Of a DNA stretch of 64,000 nucleotides, positions 1 to 7,023 are shown piece by piece. Numbering within the stretch: the first letter of the stretch is position 1; each line of letters starts with the position of its first letter. The position numbers were made by a program, and so were the translations under genes. Source of the stretch: Mahella australiensis 50-1 BON (GTDB lineage: Bacteria; Bacillota; Clostridia; Mahellales; Mahellaceae); assembly GCF_000213255.1 (NCBI RefSeq), contig NC_015520.1, forward strand, positions 3,071,973-3,135,972, written 5' to 3'. A model generated the notes under the pieces. The model was not told the DNA's origin, searched no databases, and saw only the letters and a program-made list of their open reading frames with translations.

Positions 1-1589
1 GTGTTTTTGATAGCGTTCCAAACAGTTGAAAGTAAATTCTTAAGCGCATTGATAGGCGTCAATATAACCGTCTTTATTCCTTCCCAGACAGTCGAGGCAA
101 TGGACTTAATGCCGTTCCATGTATTCGAGAAGAAATCTTTTATAGCGTTCCACACAGTTGTGGCAACCTCTTTTATACCGTTCCAGACTTTACCCAACCA
201 TGCTGATATCTCGTCCCAATTTTTATACAACAACACACCAATAGCTATAGCAGCTGCAATCACTGCAATAACAATGCCCACAGGACCAGTAAGAAGGCCA
301 AAAGCAGCGCTTAAAATTGGCATTAAACCAGAAAGACTTGAGAATGCCGTCATCAACTGCCCGGCCACTAAAATAACAGGACATATTGCTGCTGCGATTC
401 CTGCTATAGCGATTATGGTTTGTTGCACGCCAGGAGGCAGGTTGCCGAACCAGTTAACGAGATCGGTCAGCTTTTCAATGAGCGGCGTTATAGCCGGAAG
501 CAGGTTTTCACCGATGGTAATGGCTAAAGTCTCAAGCGTTGATTTAAGAGACTCAATGGCACCGTTTGTGCCCTGCATCTTCGCACCTGCAACCTCTTGC
601 GCGCCACCTGCTTTATTAACAGCATCGCTCATCTGGTCCCACTGATCACTTCCAGCCATCAATACCGTGTTTGCCGCCCTGACAGCGTCGGATCCAAAGA
701 TAGTCGCCAGCGCTGCATTCCGCTGTTGCTCTGTCATGCCACTTAATTTAGTAGAAAATTGCTCAACTATCCGCGGTAACGGGAGCATCTTACCACTCGC
801 ATCGTATATATTTATGCCCAATTGCTGCATTGTTTTTGCTGCCGCATCTGTCGGAGACATCAATGCCATTAACATGCTTTTCAAGCTTGTGCCGGCATCA
901 GAACCCGTTATGCCCGCATTGGCCATAAGGCTGATCGCTGTCGTAAAGTCTTGTATGCTTTGCCCAGCCATGCTTGCCACACTACCACCAGCTTGGAGCG
1001 CATATGCCATATCAGTTATCTCACCCGCTGAAGCATTGGCGCTATTAGCGAGGAGATCAGCAACCGTGCTCGCTTGATCGCCGCTCAGATTGAATGAATT
1101 AAGCGCCTGGCCAACAATCGTCGCCGCCTCGGCATTGTCGATTTGCGCTGCGGCAGAAAGTTGAAGCGTTGCTTTGGCGGCTTTGAATGTATCGTCTATG
1201 CTTACGCCAGCCTTCACTAATTCCGTCATGGCCGCTGCGGCATCTGTTGCTGATGTGCCTGGGAGCGTTATGTCGTTGCCTAACTGTTTAGCAAGTTCGC
1301 TCATCTGCTGGAATTGCTCACTCGTTGCCCCGGATACAGCTTTGAACGTATTGCCCATTGTTTCAAAGTCAGCGGCGGCCTTTATAGATGCTCCCGCAGC
1401 AAGCCCTATCGGCAAAGTTATACCCATAGTCATGCTTTTGCCAACATCAGTTAACTTTTGACCTACTTTTTGAAAGCCGCTGAATTTCTTTTCTGTTTCA
1501 TCCATCTGTTTGGCAACATCTTGCATGCCCTTTGTGAACTCATCCATCTTAAGGCTGAGCCTTACTTGCAGATTGCCCACTTCAGCCAT
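1..1589 (-). CDS. phage tail tape measure protein (N-terminal part, runs off left edge)
   Basis: About 529 residues are present and the frame is still open at base 1, so the C-terminus is missing. The start (MAEVGNLQVRLSLKMDEFTK) overlaps the end of the tail chaperone frameshift product by 8 bases. The first half is the alpha-helical, Ala/Gly/Thr-rich TP901 tape-measure core (TAAADFETMGNTFKAVSGAT-like text). Hydrophobic segments follow, then repeated VWNxIK units near the left edge. Family knowledge: the protein sets tail length and helps DNA entry. Its place directly after the tail chaperone gene is the usual one in siphoviruses. Confidence 0.93.
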   Translation of the reverse strand, partial: MAEVGNLQVRLSLKMDEFTKGMQDVAKQMDETEKKFSGFQKVGQKLTDVGKSMTMGITLPIGLAAGASIKAAADFETMGNTFKAVSGATSEQFQQMSELAKQLGNDITLPGTSATDAAAAMTELVKAGVSIDDTFKAAKATLQLSAAAQIDNAEAATIVGQALNSFNLSGDQASTVADLLANSANASAGEITDMAYALQAGGSVASMAGQSIQDFTTAISLMANAGITGSDAGTSLKSMLMALMSPTDAAAKTMQQLGINIYDASGKMLPLPRIVEQFSTKLSGMTEQQRNAALATIFGSDAVRAANTVLMAGSDQWDQMSDAVNKAGGAQEVAGAKMQGTNGAIESLKSTLETLAITIGENLLPAITPLIEKLTDLVNWFGNLPPGVQQTIIAIAGIAAAICPVILVAGQLMTAFSSLSGLMPILSAAFGLLTGPVGIVIAVIAAAIAIGVLLYKNWDEISAWLGKVWNGIKEVATTVWNAIKDFFSNTWNGIKSIASTVWEGIKTVILTPINALKNLLSTVWNAIKN

Positions 1590-2249
1590 TTACCTTACCA
1601 CCTCCTCGTTTTACTGGTATAGCATCAGGCCCAATAGATCTTACTGCTTCCTCAAATTCTCTTCGTTTCTTCTCTAAATCTATCACTTTGCCAGGCGCAT
1701 TATTAGCAGGGCGATACAAATCTCTGCCTCTGATCCGCCTTTTGGCCCACATATTCATAATACAAGCTGTGAAATGAGCCAAGAGCTCAGCCTCTTTGTC
1801 ATAGCGCCATTGATAGGCACGTACAGCATAATCAACCTCACGCATATTCATTTCCCAAAATTCGTCAGGTTTCAAGCCGACTTTCATAGCAGAAAAAAGG
1901 AGAGAATCCCAATCCCACTCTTGAGATTCTCCCCCTACGCGTTTTTTTGTTGGCTATCTCCCTCAGCCTTTGGGAAATACTCTGCCATTGCTTCATTTAC
2001 TGCCTCGGCCACTTTATTATAGCCCACTGCATCTATTATTTCGTCTGCGTCGTCTATAGTGGCATCCCTGTTTTTATGCAGAAGCCCACCCCATAACATC
2101 ACGGTTATCTCATTTATTCCAACCTCGTTGTTCGCCATTTGCGATCCTAGTTTTGGGAGTGGTACTCCCAAGGTCTTCTCCATCCTGCGGAATGCATAGT
2201 TGTTATATTTAATCTCTATATTTTCTCCATCAATATTTAATTCTGCCAT
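1582..2249 (-). CDS. tail assembly chaperone G-T fusion made by -1 frameshift
   Basis: A -1 slip on A AAA AAC joins the 104-residue protein to a downstream frame with no stop between, giving about 222 residues. The fused reading continues RVGGESQEWDWDSLLFSAMK and on through KPDEFWEMNMREVDYAVRAY, which resembles the T part of many siphoviral chaperones (WDWD..., PxEFWxMxxRE). An internal ATG at 1887 would give a separate 101-residue protein, but it has no good Shine-Dalgarno sequence and the fusion explains the upstream coding text better. The extended form is expected at low level and bridges the tape measure to the major tail protein. Confidence 0.8.
1935..2249 (-). CDS. phage tail assembly chaperone, short (G-like) product
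   Basis: A 104-residue protein starting MAELNIDGENIEIKYNNYAF, directly downstream of the major tail protein and upstream of the tape measure. By position and length it is the G-type tail assembly chaperone, which coats the tape measure during tail assembly. It ends QQKNA-stop, and the last codons contain an A AAA AAC slippery heptamer that can move ribosomes into the downstream frame. Sequence similarity to named families is modest, so the call rests on gene order and the frameshift signature. Confidence 0.8.
   Translation of the reverse strand: MAELNIDGENIEIKYNNYAFRRMEKTLGVPLPKLGSQMANNEVGINEITVMLWGGLLHKNRDATIDDADEIIDAVGYNKVAEAVNEAMAEYFPKAEGDSQQKNA
1941..1947 (-). promoter_or_regulatory. -1 ribosomal frameshift slippery heptamer A AAA AAC
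   Basis: In the zero frame the codons read CAA AAA AAC GCG TAG, so the heptamer A AAA AAC is correctly phased two codons before the stop. After a one-base slip the reading stays open into the downstream chaperone frame. A AAA AAC is a classic bacterial and viral -1 site. Confidence 0.8.
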
Positions 2250-2264
2250 TATATCACCTCATCA

Positions 2265-2672
2265 TCACGGAGTTACTTCGTGCCATTCCTCATTAAGCTG
2301 GAATGATACCTCTGTTGTAGAAGCATCATTATTCGGCCACGTGTCGGAAATGGACTCTATCAGGGCCTCAGCTTCTTCAACAGCCGTTCCGTCTAAAGTC
2401 CTGCGAATAACTACCATGGCCTTGTTTTTCTTAGCTGTACGCAACGCCTCCATTGCCGTATCATCCGGCACATACATAGACGAAAGAGTCACAGTGTCAT
2501 CGGATACACCATACAGCCATTTGGTATGGCCGTCATCTTTTGAGGTAACCTCGATCAGGTTTACTGTACTTTCTGCGCTTAATTCTGTTTGTTCGCCCAC
2601 TGCCGTCCATGTAGGCGATACATCTGTCCCAGTATTCACCATTACCAATACTTTTGCACCATCTAACGCCAT
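2265..2672 (-). CDS. phage major tail protein (TP901-1-like)
   Basis: A 135-residue protein (MALDGAKVLVMVNTGTDVSP...). It has the short beta-rich tail-tube layout and the conserved central text about test conditions for tail tube subunits (VNLIEVTSKDDGHTKWLYGV). Family knowledge: it polymerises into the tail tube. It lies between the tail terminator-like gene and the tail chaperone, the normal place for the tube protein. The start has an upstream AGGGTG-like ribosome site. Confidence 0.88.
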   Translation of the reverse strand: MALDGAKVLVMVNTGTDVSPTWTAVGEQTELSAESTVNLIEVTSKDDGHTKWLYGVSDDTVTLSSMYVPDDTAMEALRTAKKNKAMVVIRRTLDGTAVEEAEALIESISDTWPNNDASTTEVSFQLNEEWHEVTP

Positions 2673-2687
2673 CTTAAATCACCCTTT

Positions 2688-3059
2688 CTAAATATTTTCA
2701 TTGTGCCATATTGTAAAATCCACCGGCACGTGGTATAACCCAGTATCAGGCTCATAAAAATCCTGCTCATCTTGCATATAAGTTGTACCATTAGGGAACG
2801 TATTCATCGCAATTCTTACCGCATCCGCTACTCTTTTAGCCTCCAGATAGGTCTTAGCCCAGCACGAAAATTGAAAACGAGGATTAGCAAGCCCCGTTTG
2901 GCCATCCTTTGCATTCACTCTTGGTCCACTTATTTTTGTATATGTTATAGCAGGCAATGTATAATTTTTTGGTAATATAAGCGGGTAAATGCGATTGCCG
3001 ACTAAAGCTGTAATAGCGTTATTGCTACTCAAATAAGCATATATTTCAGTTTCTATCAC
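2688..3059 (-). CDS. phage tail terminator/completion protein (DUF3168-like)
   Basis: A 123-residue protein beginning at a GTG codon behind a GGTGGTGAT ribosome site. The text IYAYLSSNNAITALVGNRIY with later LPAITYTKISGP is typical of DUF3168/gp17-type proteins, which cap the tail tube and set the head-tail joining end. It stands between the HK97 gp10-like protein and the tail tube gene, in the usual order. Confidence 0.85.
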   Translation of the reverse strand: MIETEIYAYLSSNNAITALVGNRIYPLILPKNYTLPAITYTKISGPRVNAKDGQTGLANPRFQFSCWAKTYLEAKRVADAVRIAMNTFPNGTTYMQDEQDFYEPDTGLYHVPVDFTIWHNENI

Positions 3060-3070
3060 CGTATCACCAC

Positions 3071-3448
3071 CTACTTTAGAGCAGTTTTAAGCTTAGCTGC
3101 TATAACGCTTTTCACCTTGCCGCTCGTCTCATCCATAGCAGGCCTCAGAAACGGTTGAGGCGACATTTTAGATGTGCCGAACTCATTAAACAAGCCATAA
3201 AAAGCCTCTTTATCCGGGCCAATAACCACTTCTATGCCTGCCTTGCCCTTATTCTTTACTTCGTGTGTCATGGACCCGGCCAACTTACCGGTTCTTCTTG
3301 GCGCTTTTTGAGCTGCAGCGTCCTCTATCACTTTAGCCCCGGCTTCTGCGGCCTGCTCAAGCGTTACCGTTGCTATTTCCGCATCTATTGCATTTAATTT
3401 GGCCAATAGTTCTTTTTTACCTATAATCTCGGCTTTAACATCGGCCAT
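3071..3448 (-). CDS. HK97 gp10-like phage protein (head-tail/neck component)
   Basis: A 125-residue protein with the family's signature AAQKAPRRTGKLAGSMTHEV (APxxTGxLxxSI) and FGTSKMSPQPFLRPAMDE (P-Q-PF-RPA). These match the HK97 gp10 tail-component family. The start codon overlaps the stop of the upstream adaptor gene (TGATG), so the two are translationally coupled. Confidence 0.92.
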   Translation of the reverse strand: MADVKAEIIGKKELLAKLNAIDAEIATVTLEQAAEAGAKVIEDAAAQKAPRRTGKLAGSMTHEVKNKGKAGIEVVIGPDKEAFYGLFNEFGTSKMSPQPFLRPAMDETSGKVKSVIAAKLKTALK

Positions 3449-3768
3449 CAGATCACCTCTTTACACATAAGCTCAAGCTGCTGTTTTCGCCCATCAGGAT
3501 CAATTATGCTCTGAATATCAAATATGCGCTGTTCAGTTATAATCCTCATAGTAGGCTTAATGCCATCCCGCCATCTTATGGTAATGCGTGTTGTAACTTC
3601 GTTCGCCGGCACCTGCTTTGCGGCTAAATACTCGCGTCCGTTCAGGTCCTCAATTTTGGCCCATACTGTAACGACATCTTGCCAGGCTTCAATCGGTTGG
3701 CCTGCTTTGTCTTGAGCAGAAATGGCTTCCTGAATAGTTATTCTATGTCTTAATTCTCCAGCACGCAT
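3448..3768 (-). CDS. phage head-tail adaptor (SPP1 gp16-like)
   Basis: 106 residues, MRAGELRHRITIQEAISAQD..., with the family's N-terminal LRHRITIQ and central AKIEDLNGREYLAAKQ. This is the Phage_H_T_join family. The start at 3768 is chosen because it follows GAGGTGG and shares a TAATG with the upstream connector gene; an upstream in-frame GTG at 3777 is less well placed. Confidence 0.92.
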   Translation of the reverse strand: MRAGELRHRITIQEAISAQDKAGQPIEAWQDVVTVWAKIEDLNGREYLAAKQVPANEVTTRITIRWRDGIKPTMRIITEQRIFDIQSIIDPDGRKQQLELMCKEVI

Positions 3769-4349
3769 TATAACCACCTCAAAACTCTATATGGCCACAG
3801 CAGGGCTTCTGCCGCCATCGGGACCTCTCTTGCAACACTACCTATGATTGCGGTTTCTCTTTGCTCATACCACCAGCCGATCATCAATAATATAGCTTGT
3901 TTTATGGTCTGTGGCACATTTCCTGCATTGCCATAACCGGCAGTGAACCTAATATGCACAGCATCGGCAGCTTGCAATGTTTCCGATGGCCAGCTATATT
4001 CATTTTTAAGCACAATCCGCCCTGGTTCTTCTTTTGTATCAATTATGCATATATTTAGATCCAGCATATGTTCTACACCAGCCGAGTCCGTGTATTTTAT
4101 ACTGTCTACTTTTTGCAATGGAGGCAAAGGAATAATTATTTCACTGCCATACGGCCATATATCAAGGCTTAATTCCCACGTTTGCGTGATTAGAGCACGT
4201 CTTGTTATGGCTTCGGCATGCTCCCTTGCAGCCATTATTAGCGATGTTATTAAGCTATCGTCGTCGGATATGTCTACCCTCAAATGTTTTTTTGCCTCTT
4301 CAAGTGTCACCGGTTCCTCAGAAGGTTCTGATACGAGCTTTATACCCAT
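3768..4349 (-). CDS. phage head-tail connector (gp6/phiE125 gp8-like)
   Basis: 193 residues. The N-terminus VTLEEAKKHLRVDISDDDSL and AREHAEAITRRALITQTWEL are the hallmark of gp6-like connector proteins that bind under the portal ring. A C-terminal helical part (AILLMIGWWYEQRETAI) is also typical. It couples to the adaptor gene through overlapping stop and start codons. Confidence 0.92.
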   Translation of the reverse strand: MGIKLVSEPSEEPVTLEEAKKHLRVDISDDDSLITSLIMAAREHAEAITRRALITQTWELSLDIWPYGSEIIIPLPPLQKVDSIKYTDSAGVEHMLDLNICIIDTKEEPGRIVLKNEYSWPSETLQAADAVHIRFTAGYGNAGNVPQTIKQAILLMIGWWYEQRETAIIGSVAREVPMAAEALLWPYRVLRWL

Positions 4350-4351
4350 GA

Positions 4352-4537
4352 TTATCGCCTCTTTCGTGTTTCAGGCGCATCTATTACAGCTTTTTCAACA
4401 TCTAGCATTTTGATATATACGGCTAAACCTGCTTTAACCCAATCATCAGCCTGCTTATCTGGCAATTCCACTATTTCCCCGATGCCATAGCTAAAATCTA
4501 ACCCCGCAAGAGAAACAACTATCTTAACCTTCTTCAA
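4352..4537 (-). CDS. small phage structural-operon protein, unknown
   Basis: 61 residues (MKKVKIVVSLAGLDFSYGIG...), read from a TTG start behind a strong GGAGGTGG. Short proteins with a beta-rich N-terminus and LPDKQADDWVKAGLAVYI text often sit between major capsid and connector genes in this phage class. I cannot give it a function; a capsid-associated or Rho-like leader-fold role would be a guess. Confidence 0.7.
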   Translation of the reverse strand: MKKVKIVVSLAGLDFSYGIGEIVELPDKQADDWVKAGLAVYIKMLDVEKAVIDAPETRKRR

Positions 4538-4584
4538 AACACCACCTCCATAACATGGGAGGGAGGATTAACTCCCTCTTATTA

Positions 4585-5787
4585 TTAAGACGCTTTCATC
4601 TGCAATACTTTTACAGCTTCGGCTAATGTCAATTTACCGTCAACTCTTCTGAATCCTCTAAAACCGACCTGTCCATTTACCGCATAGAGCTCATTTAATC
4701 TTTGCAGTACCGTTCCTTGCCTATCGGCTATCCAATAGTAGCTCATATCACCGAATGCAATTACCTTAGCGCCTAAAGCTATTGCAGGTACATCATCGCT
4801 TATTGCAACCGGCCTGCCGAGTATCCTATCCGGTTGCCCAGCAACCAAACCAGGCTGCCAGATATAATCTCCGGAAACTGAATTTTTAAGTTTGCGGATT
4901 GCTTTTACCGTGCTGTCAGCCATAAGCCAGGTTGCCCTGTCCCTGTATGGCCTGCTGAGCGAATGAAATAGATCAATCACTTCGTCAGAAGTTATTGCAT
5001 TGCCGGCAGCAGCGGTAATGCCAAGAGACGCGCTCCCTATCACACCTGTAGGTTTACCAGATCCGTCACCGTTTACAAATGCAGCTTCCTCAGCACGGCC
5101 TATGCGCCTGGCAAATTCATTTGTAATATACTGCTCCAGATTAAAAGCCGAATCATTTAGCAACTCTTCGGAAACTTTTATAAGCGTACCAACCTTATAA
5201 GCCCCAAGCACAACCCTGTCGAAGCTCTCATCCGACTCGTTAAAAGCACCTTCTTCTGATATCCAAGCAGCGCTGCCATGAGACGCGACTACCGGAATCA
5301 TTCTGTCGCCGGCTGTGGTTATTACAGTGGCCAAGGTCCTCATGATGTTTTGGCTCTCAAGCGCCTGAATCAATGTTCTCTCAAACTCATCAGGTACAAG
5401 ATATCCGCCTTCACTGTCAGTTCCAATCTGCAAAGCCCTAAGCTCTTCGGGATACAGCGCATTCCTGCCATGCCTTATCGAGTTCCAGAAGGCTTTCCTG
5501 TATTCATCGCTGGCGCGTCCGGTCCTTTGCTCGCCCACATCGCCAGGAGTGCCTTTACCACCAGCAATAGTGCCGGCCGATTTATTAAGCTCAGCCTCTA
5601 TTGCCGACATCCTCTCTTCTCTTTCAATATCTTTTGCTATTTTATCGACATCTGCCATAATGGCCTCGTATTTTTGTTCTTCTTCACCTGTTAAATCTCT
5701 TTTCTCAGCTTCGGCCGCATCCAAAATCTCTCTTGCCTGTTTGACCAAAGCGGCTCTTTTTTGCCTAATCTCCAATATTTTATCCAT
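4585..5787 (-). CDS. phage major capsid protein (HK97 fold)
   Basis: 400 residues. The first ~100 are a coiled-coil delta/scaffold domain (KILEIRQKRAALVKQAREIL, EEQKYEAIMADVDKI). The rest is the HK97-fold capsid: RALQIGTDSEGGYLVPDEFE, then DRMIPVVASHGSAAWISEEG and the late GFRGFRRVDGKLTLAEAVKVL. Start at 5787 is chosen because it follows AAGGAGATATAATTCT; an upstream in-frame start would add ten residues without a ribosome site. The scaffold part is probably removed by the neighbouring protease. Confidence 0.96.
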   Translation of the reverse strand: MDKILEIRQKRAALVKQAREILDAAEAEKRDLTGEEEQKYEAIMADVDKIAKDIEREERMSAIEAELNKSAGTIAGGKGTPGDVGEQRTGRASDEYRKAFWNSIRHGRNALYPEELRALQIGTDSEGGYLVPDEFERTLIQALESQNIMRTLATVITTAGDRMIPVVASHGSAAWISEEGAFNESDESFDRVVLGAYKVGTLIKVSEELLNDSAFNLEQYITNEFARRIGRAEEAAFVNGDGSGKPTGVIGSASLGITAAAGNAITSDEVIDLFHSLSRPYRDRATWLMADSTVKAIRKLKNSVSGDYIWQPGLVAGQPDRILGRPVAISDDVPAIALGAKVIAFGDMSYYWIADRQGTVLQRLNELYAVNGQVGFRGFRRVDGKLTLAEAVKVLQMKAS

Positions 5788-5791
5788 AGAA

Positions 5792-6757
5792 TTATATCTC
5801 CTTTTCAATAAGTTCAAGTTTTCTCTTCAATATGGATACTCTCGCCTGATTTCTCCAAGTCTCCCCATTCGCCTGAATGGAAGCCAGGTATAATTTATAT
5901 ACATCCTGCGCCGTCCTCACACCAACCTCGGTTTGAGGATACGCAGGAAATGTAACCGGACTGACATCATAAAGTTCGACCTTGAGCAACTCTCTTAGCG
6001 TATTGCCGTTTTGACTGCTCCATCTATCTTCTATAGTCCTAAACCCAAATGACATCTGATTCACATCACCACGTTTCATAACCTCCATAAGGTCTTTAGC
6101 CCATTGTGTATTGGGCGGATCTATTTCGATGCGCAAGCCCTTTTCATCTTCAGTAAGCTTCAGTGTACCTGAACGGTTGCGGCCAAGAACGTAATCCGGA
6201 TTATGATTCCAGAGAGCTCTTATATCGCTCGTTTTTAAGCTGTCCGCGAAGGCTCCATACCGGATTAGTTCTCTGAAGCCTCCCAAATCCTCGCTCAAAC
6301 TGTCAAACACTGCAGCGTATCCTATTATTTTTGGATTTTCGATATCTTCAATAGCAATGTTATCGAGACTGAATGCTCTGCGCTCTATCATAGGGTCTAT
6401 TAACCTTTTTAGTTCAGGAGGTTCCATATCGGCATCCCGCAGATGTGCGGCCAAATGCTCCCATACGCCTTGATAATCACTATCTGGAATATCCGTTCCA
6501 CCACGCCCACCGTTTAGAATGGCGATCCCCGCCGAACATGCCCTCGTGTTTGCGGGCCCTGGATTTCCGTCACTATCAACTTCATGATGAATGAATTTAT
6601 ATGTGCTTTTATTTGATTCATCCCCCTCCGGGTCCCTCCACGCATATGCTTTTCTATAAAAAGCATAGTCCTGATTAAGCTTTAGCCTCGCTTCATTCGC
6701 AGGACCGTCCCAGCTCTTCGTACTTACATCGGTATGATGTACCGGTATTGCTGGCAT
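5792..6757 (-). CDS. HK97-family prohead protease with extra N-terminal domain
   Basis: 321 residues from the ATG behind AAAGGAGATGATTTT. Residues about 1-115 form an N-terminal domain (AYAWRDPEGDESNKSTYKFI). The protease follows from about 130: IIGYAAVFDSLSEDLGGFRE, the NHNPDYVLGR His box and the MSFGF Ser box, which hold the likely catalytic His and Ser. Family knowledge: it matures the capsid by removing the delta domain. Four bases separate it from the capsid gene. Confidence 0.93.
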   Translation of the reverse strand: MPAIPVHHTDVSTKSWDGPANEARLKLNQDYAFYRKAYAWRDPEGDESNKSTYKFIHHEVDSDGNPGPANTRACSAGIAILNGGRGGTDIPDSDYQGVWEHLAAHLRDADMEPPELKRLIDPMIERRAFSLDNIAIEDIENPKIIGYAAVFDSLSEDLGGFRELIRYGAFADSLKTSDIRALWNHNPDYVLGRNRSGTLKLTEDEKGLRIEIDPPNTQWAKDLMEVMKRGDVNQMSFGFRTIEDRWSSQNGNTLRELLKVELYDVSPVTFPAYPQTEVGVRTAQDVYKLYLASIQANGETWRNQARVSILKRKLELIEKEI

Positions 6758-6788
6758 AAAATCATCTCCTTTATTTTGGGCAAAATAA

Positions 6789-6815
6789 AACCACCTACTT
6801 AAAAAGTAGATGGTT
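6789..6815 (-). terminator. intrinsic terminator between immunity-like gene and protease
   Basis: On the minus strand AACCATCTAC and GTAGGTGGTT form a 10-bp stem (one G-T pair) around a 7-base loop, followed by TTATTTT. It follows the small immunity-like gene and precedes the protease, inside what is otherwise a continuous late operon. Confidence 0.75.
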
Positions 6816-6831
6816 CCAATTTCGATTGTTT

Positions 6832-7023
6832 TTAAGGCTTCTCCCAAATAACTTCATCTATTTGTTCGTCTGTCACTGTAACTATTTCGCCTTCCTGCTC
6901 AGATAATTCTATATCATAACCTCTTGGCCGATTTGAGAAATCATAAATTTCCAAAACCGTGCCTTCTCTCCCGTCTATTAATCTTACGATATCAAACTGT
7001 TTGATTTTTTGTTTTATCAACAT
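6832..7023 (-). CDS. putative immunity protein for the MuF-toxin (DUF4926-like)
   Basis: 63 residues, MLIKQKIKQFDIVRLIDGRE..., a small SH3-like beta protein (VRLIDGREGTVLEIYD, GYDIELSEQEGEIVTVTDEQ). It resembles, from memory, DUF4926 proteins. It overlaps the 3' end of the portal-MuF-toxin gene by 32 bases and is closed by a terminator. No normal head gene of this size belongs here, so a cognate immunity protein is the best reading. This is inference from position and fold. Confidence 0.65.
   Translation of the reverse strand: MLIKQKIKQFDIVRLIDGREGTVLEIYDFSNRPRGYDIELSEQEGEIVTVTDEQIDEVIWEKP

Noticed and set aside
1..1461. Three plus-strand frames of 95-214 codons
   Set aside because: They lie opposite the tape measure gene, whose minus frame is continuous and recognisable.
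1582..1887. Independent 101-residue tail gene
   Set aside because: No good ribosome site, and the coding text upstream of its ATG continues the same frame back to the slippery site.
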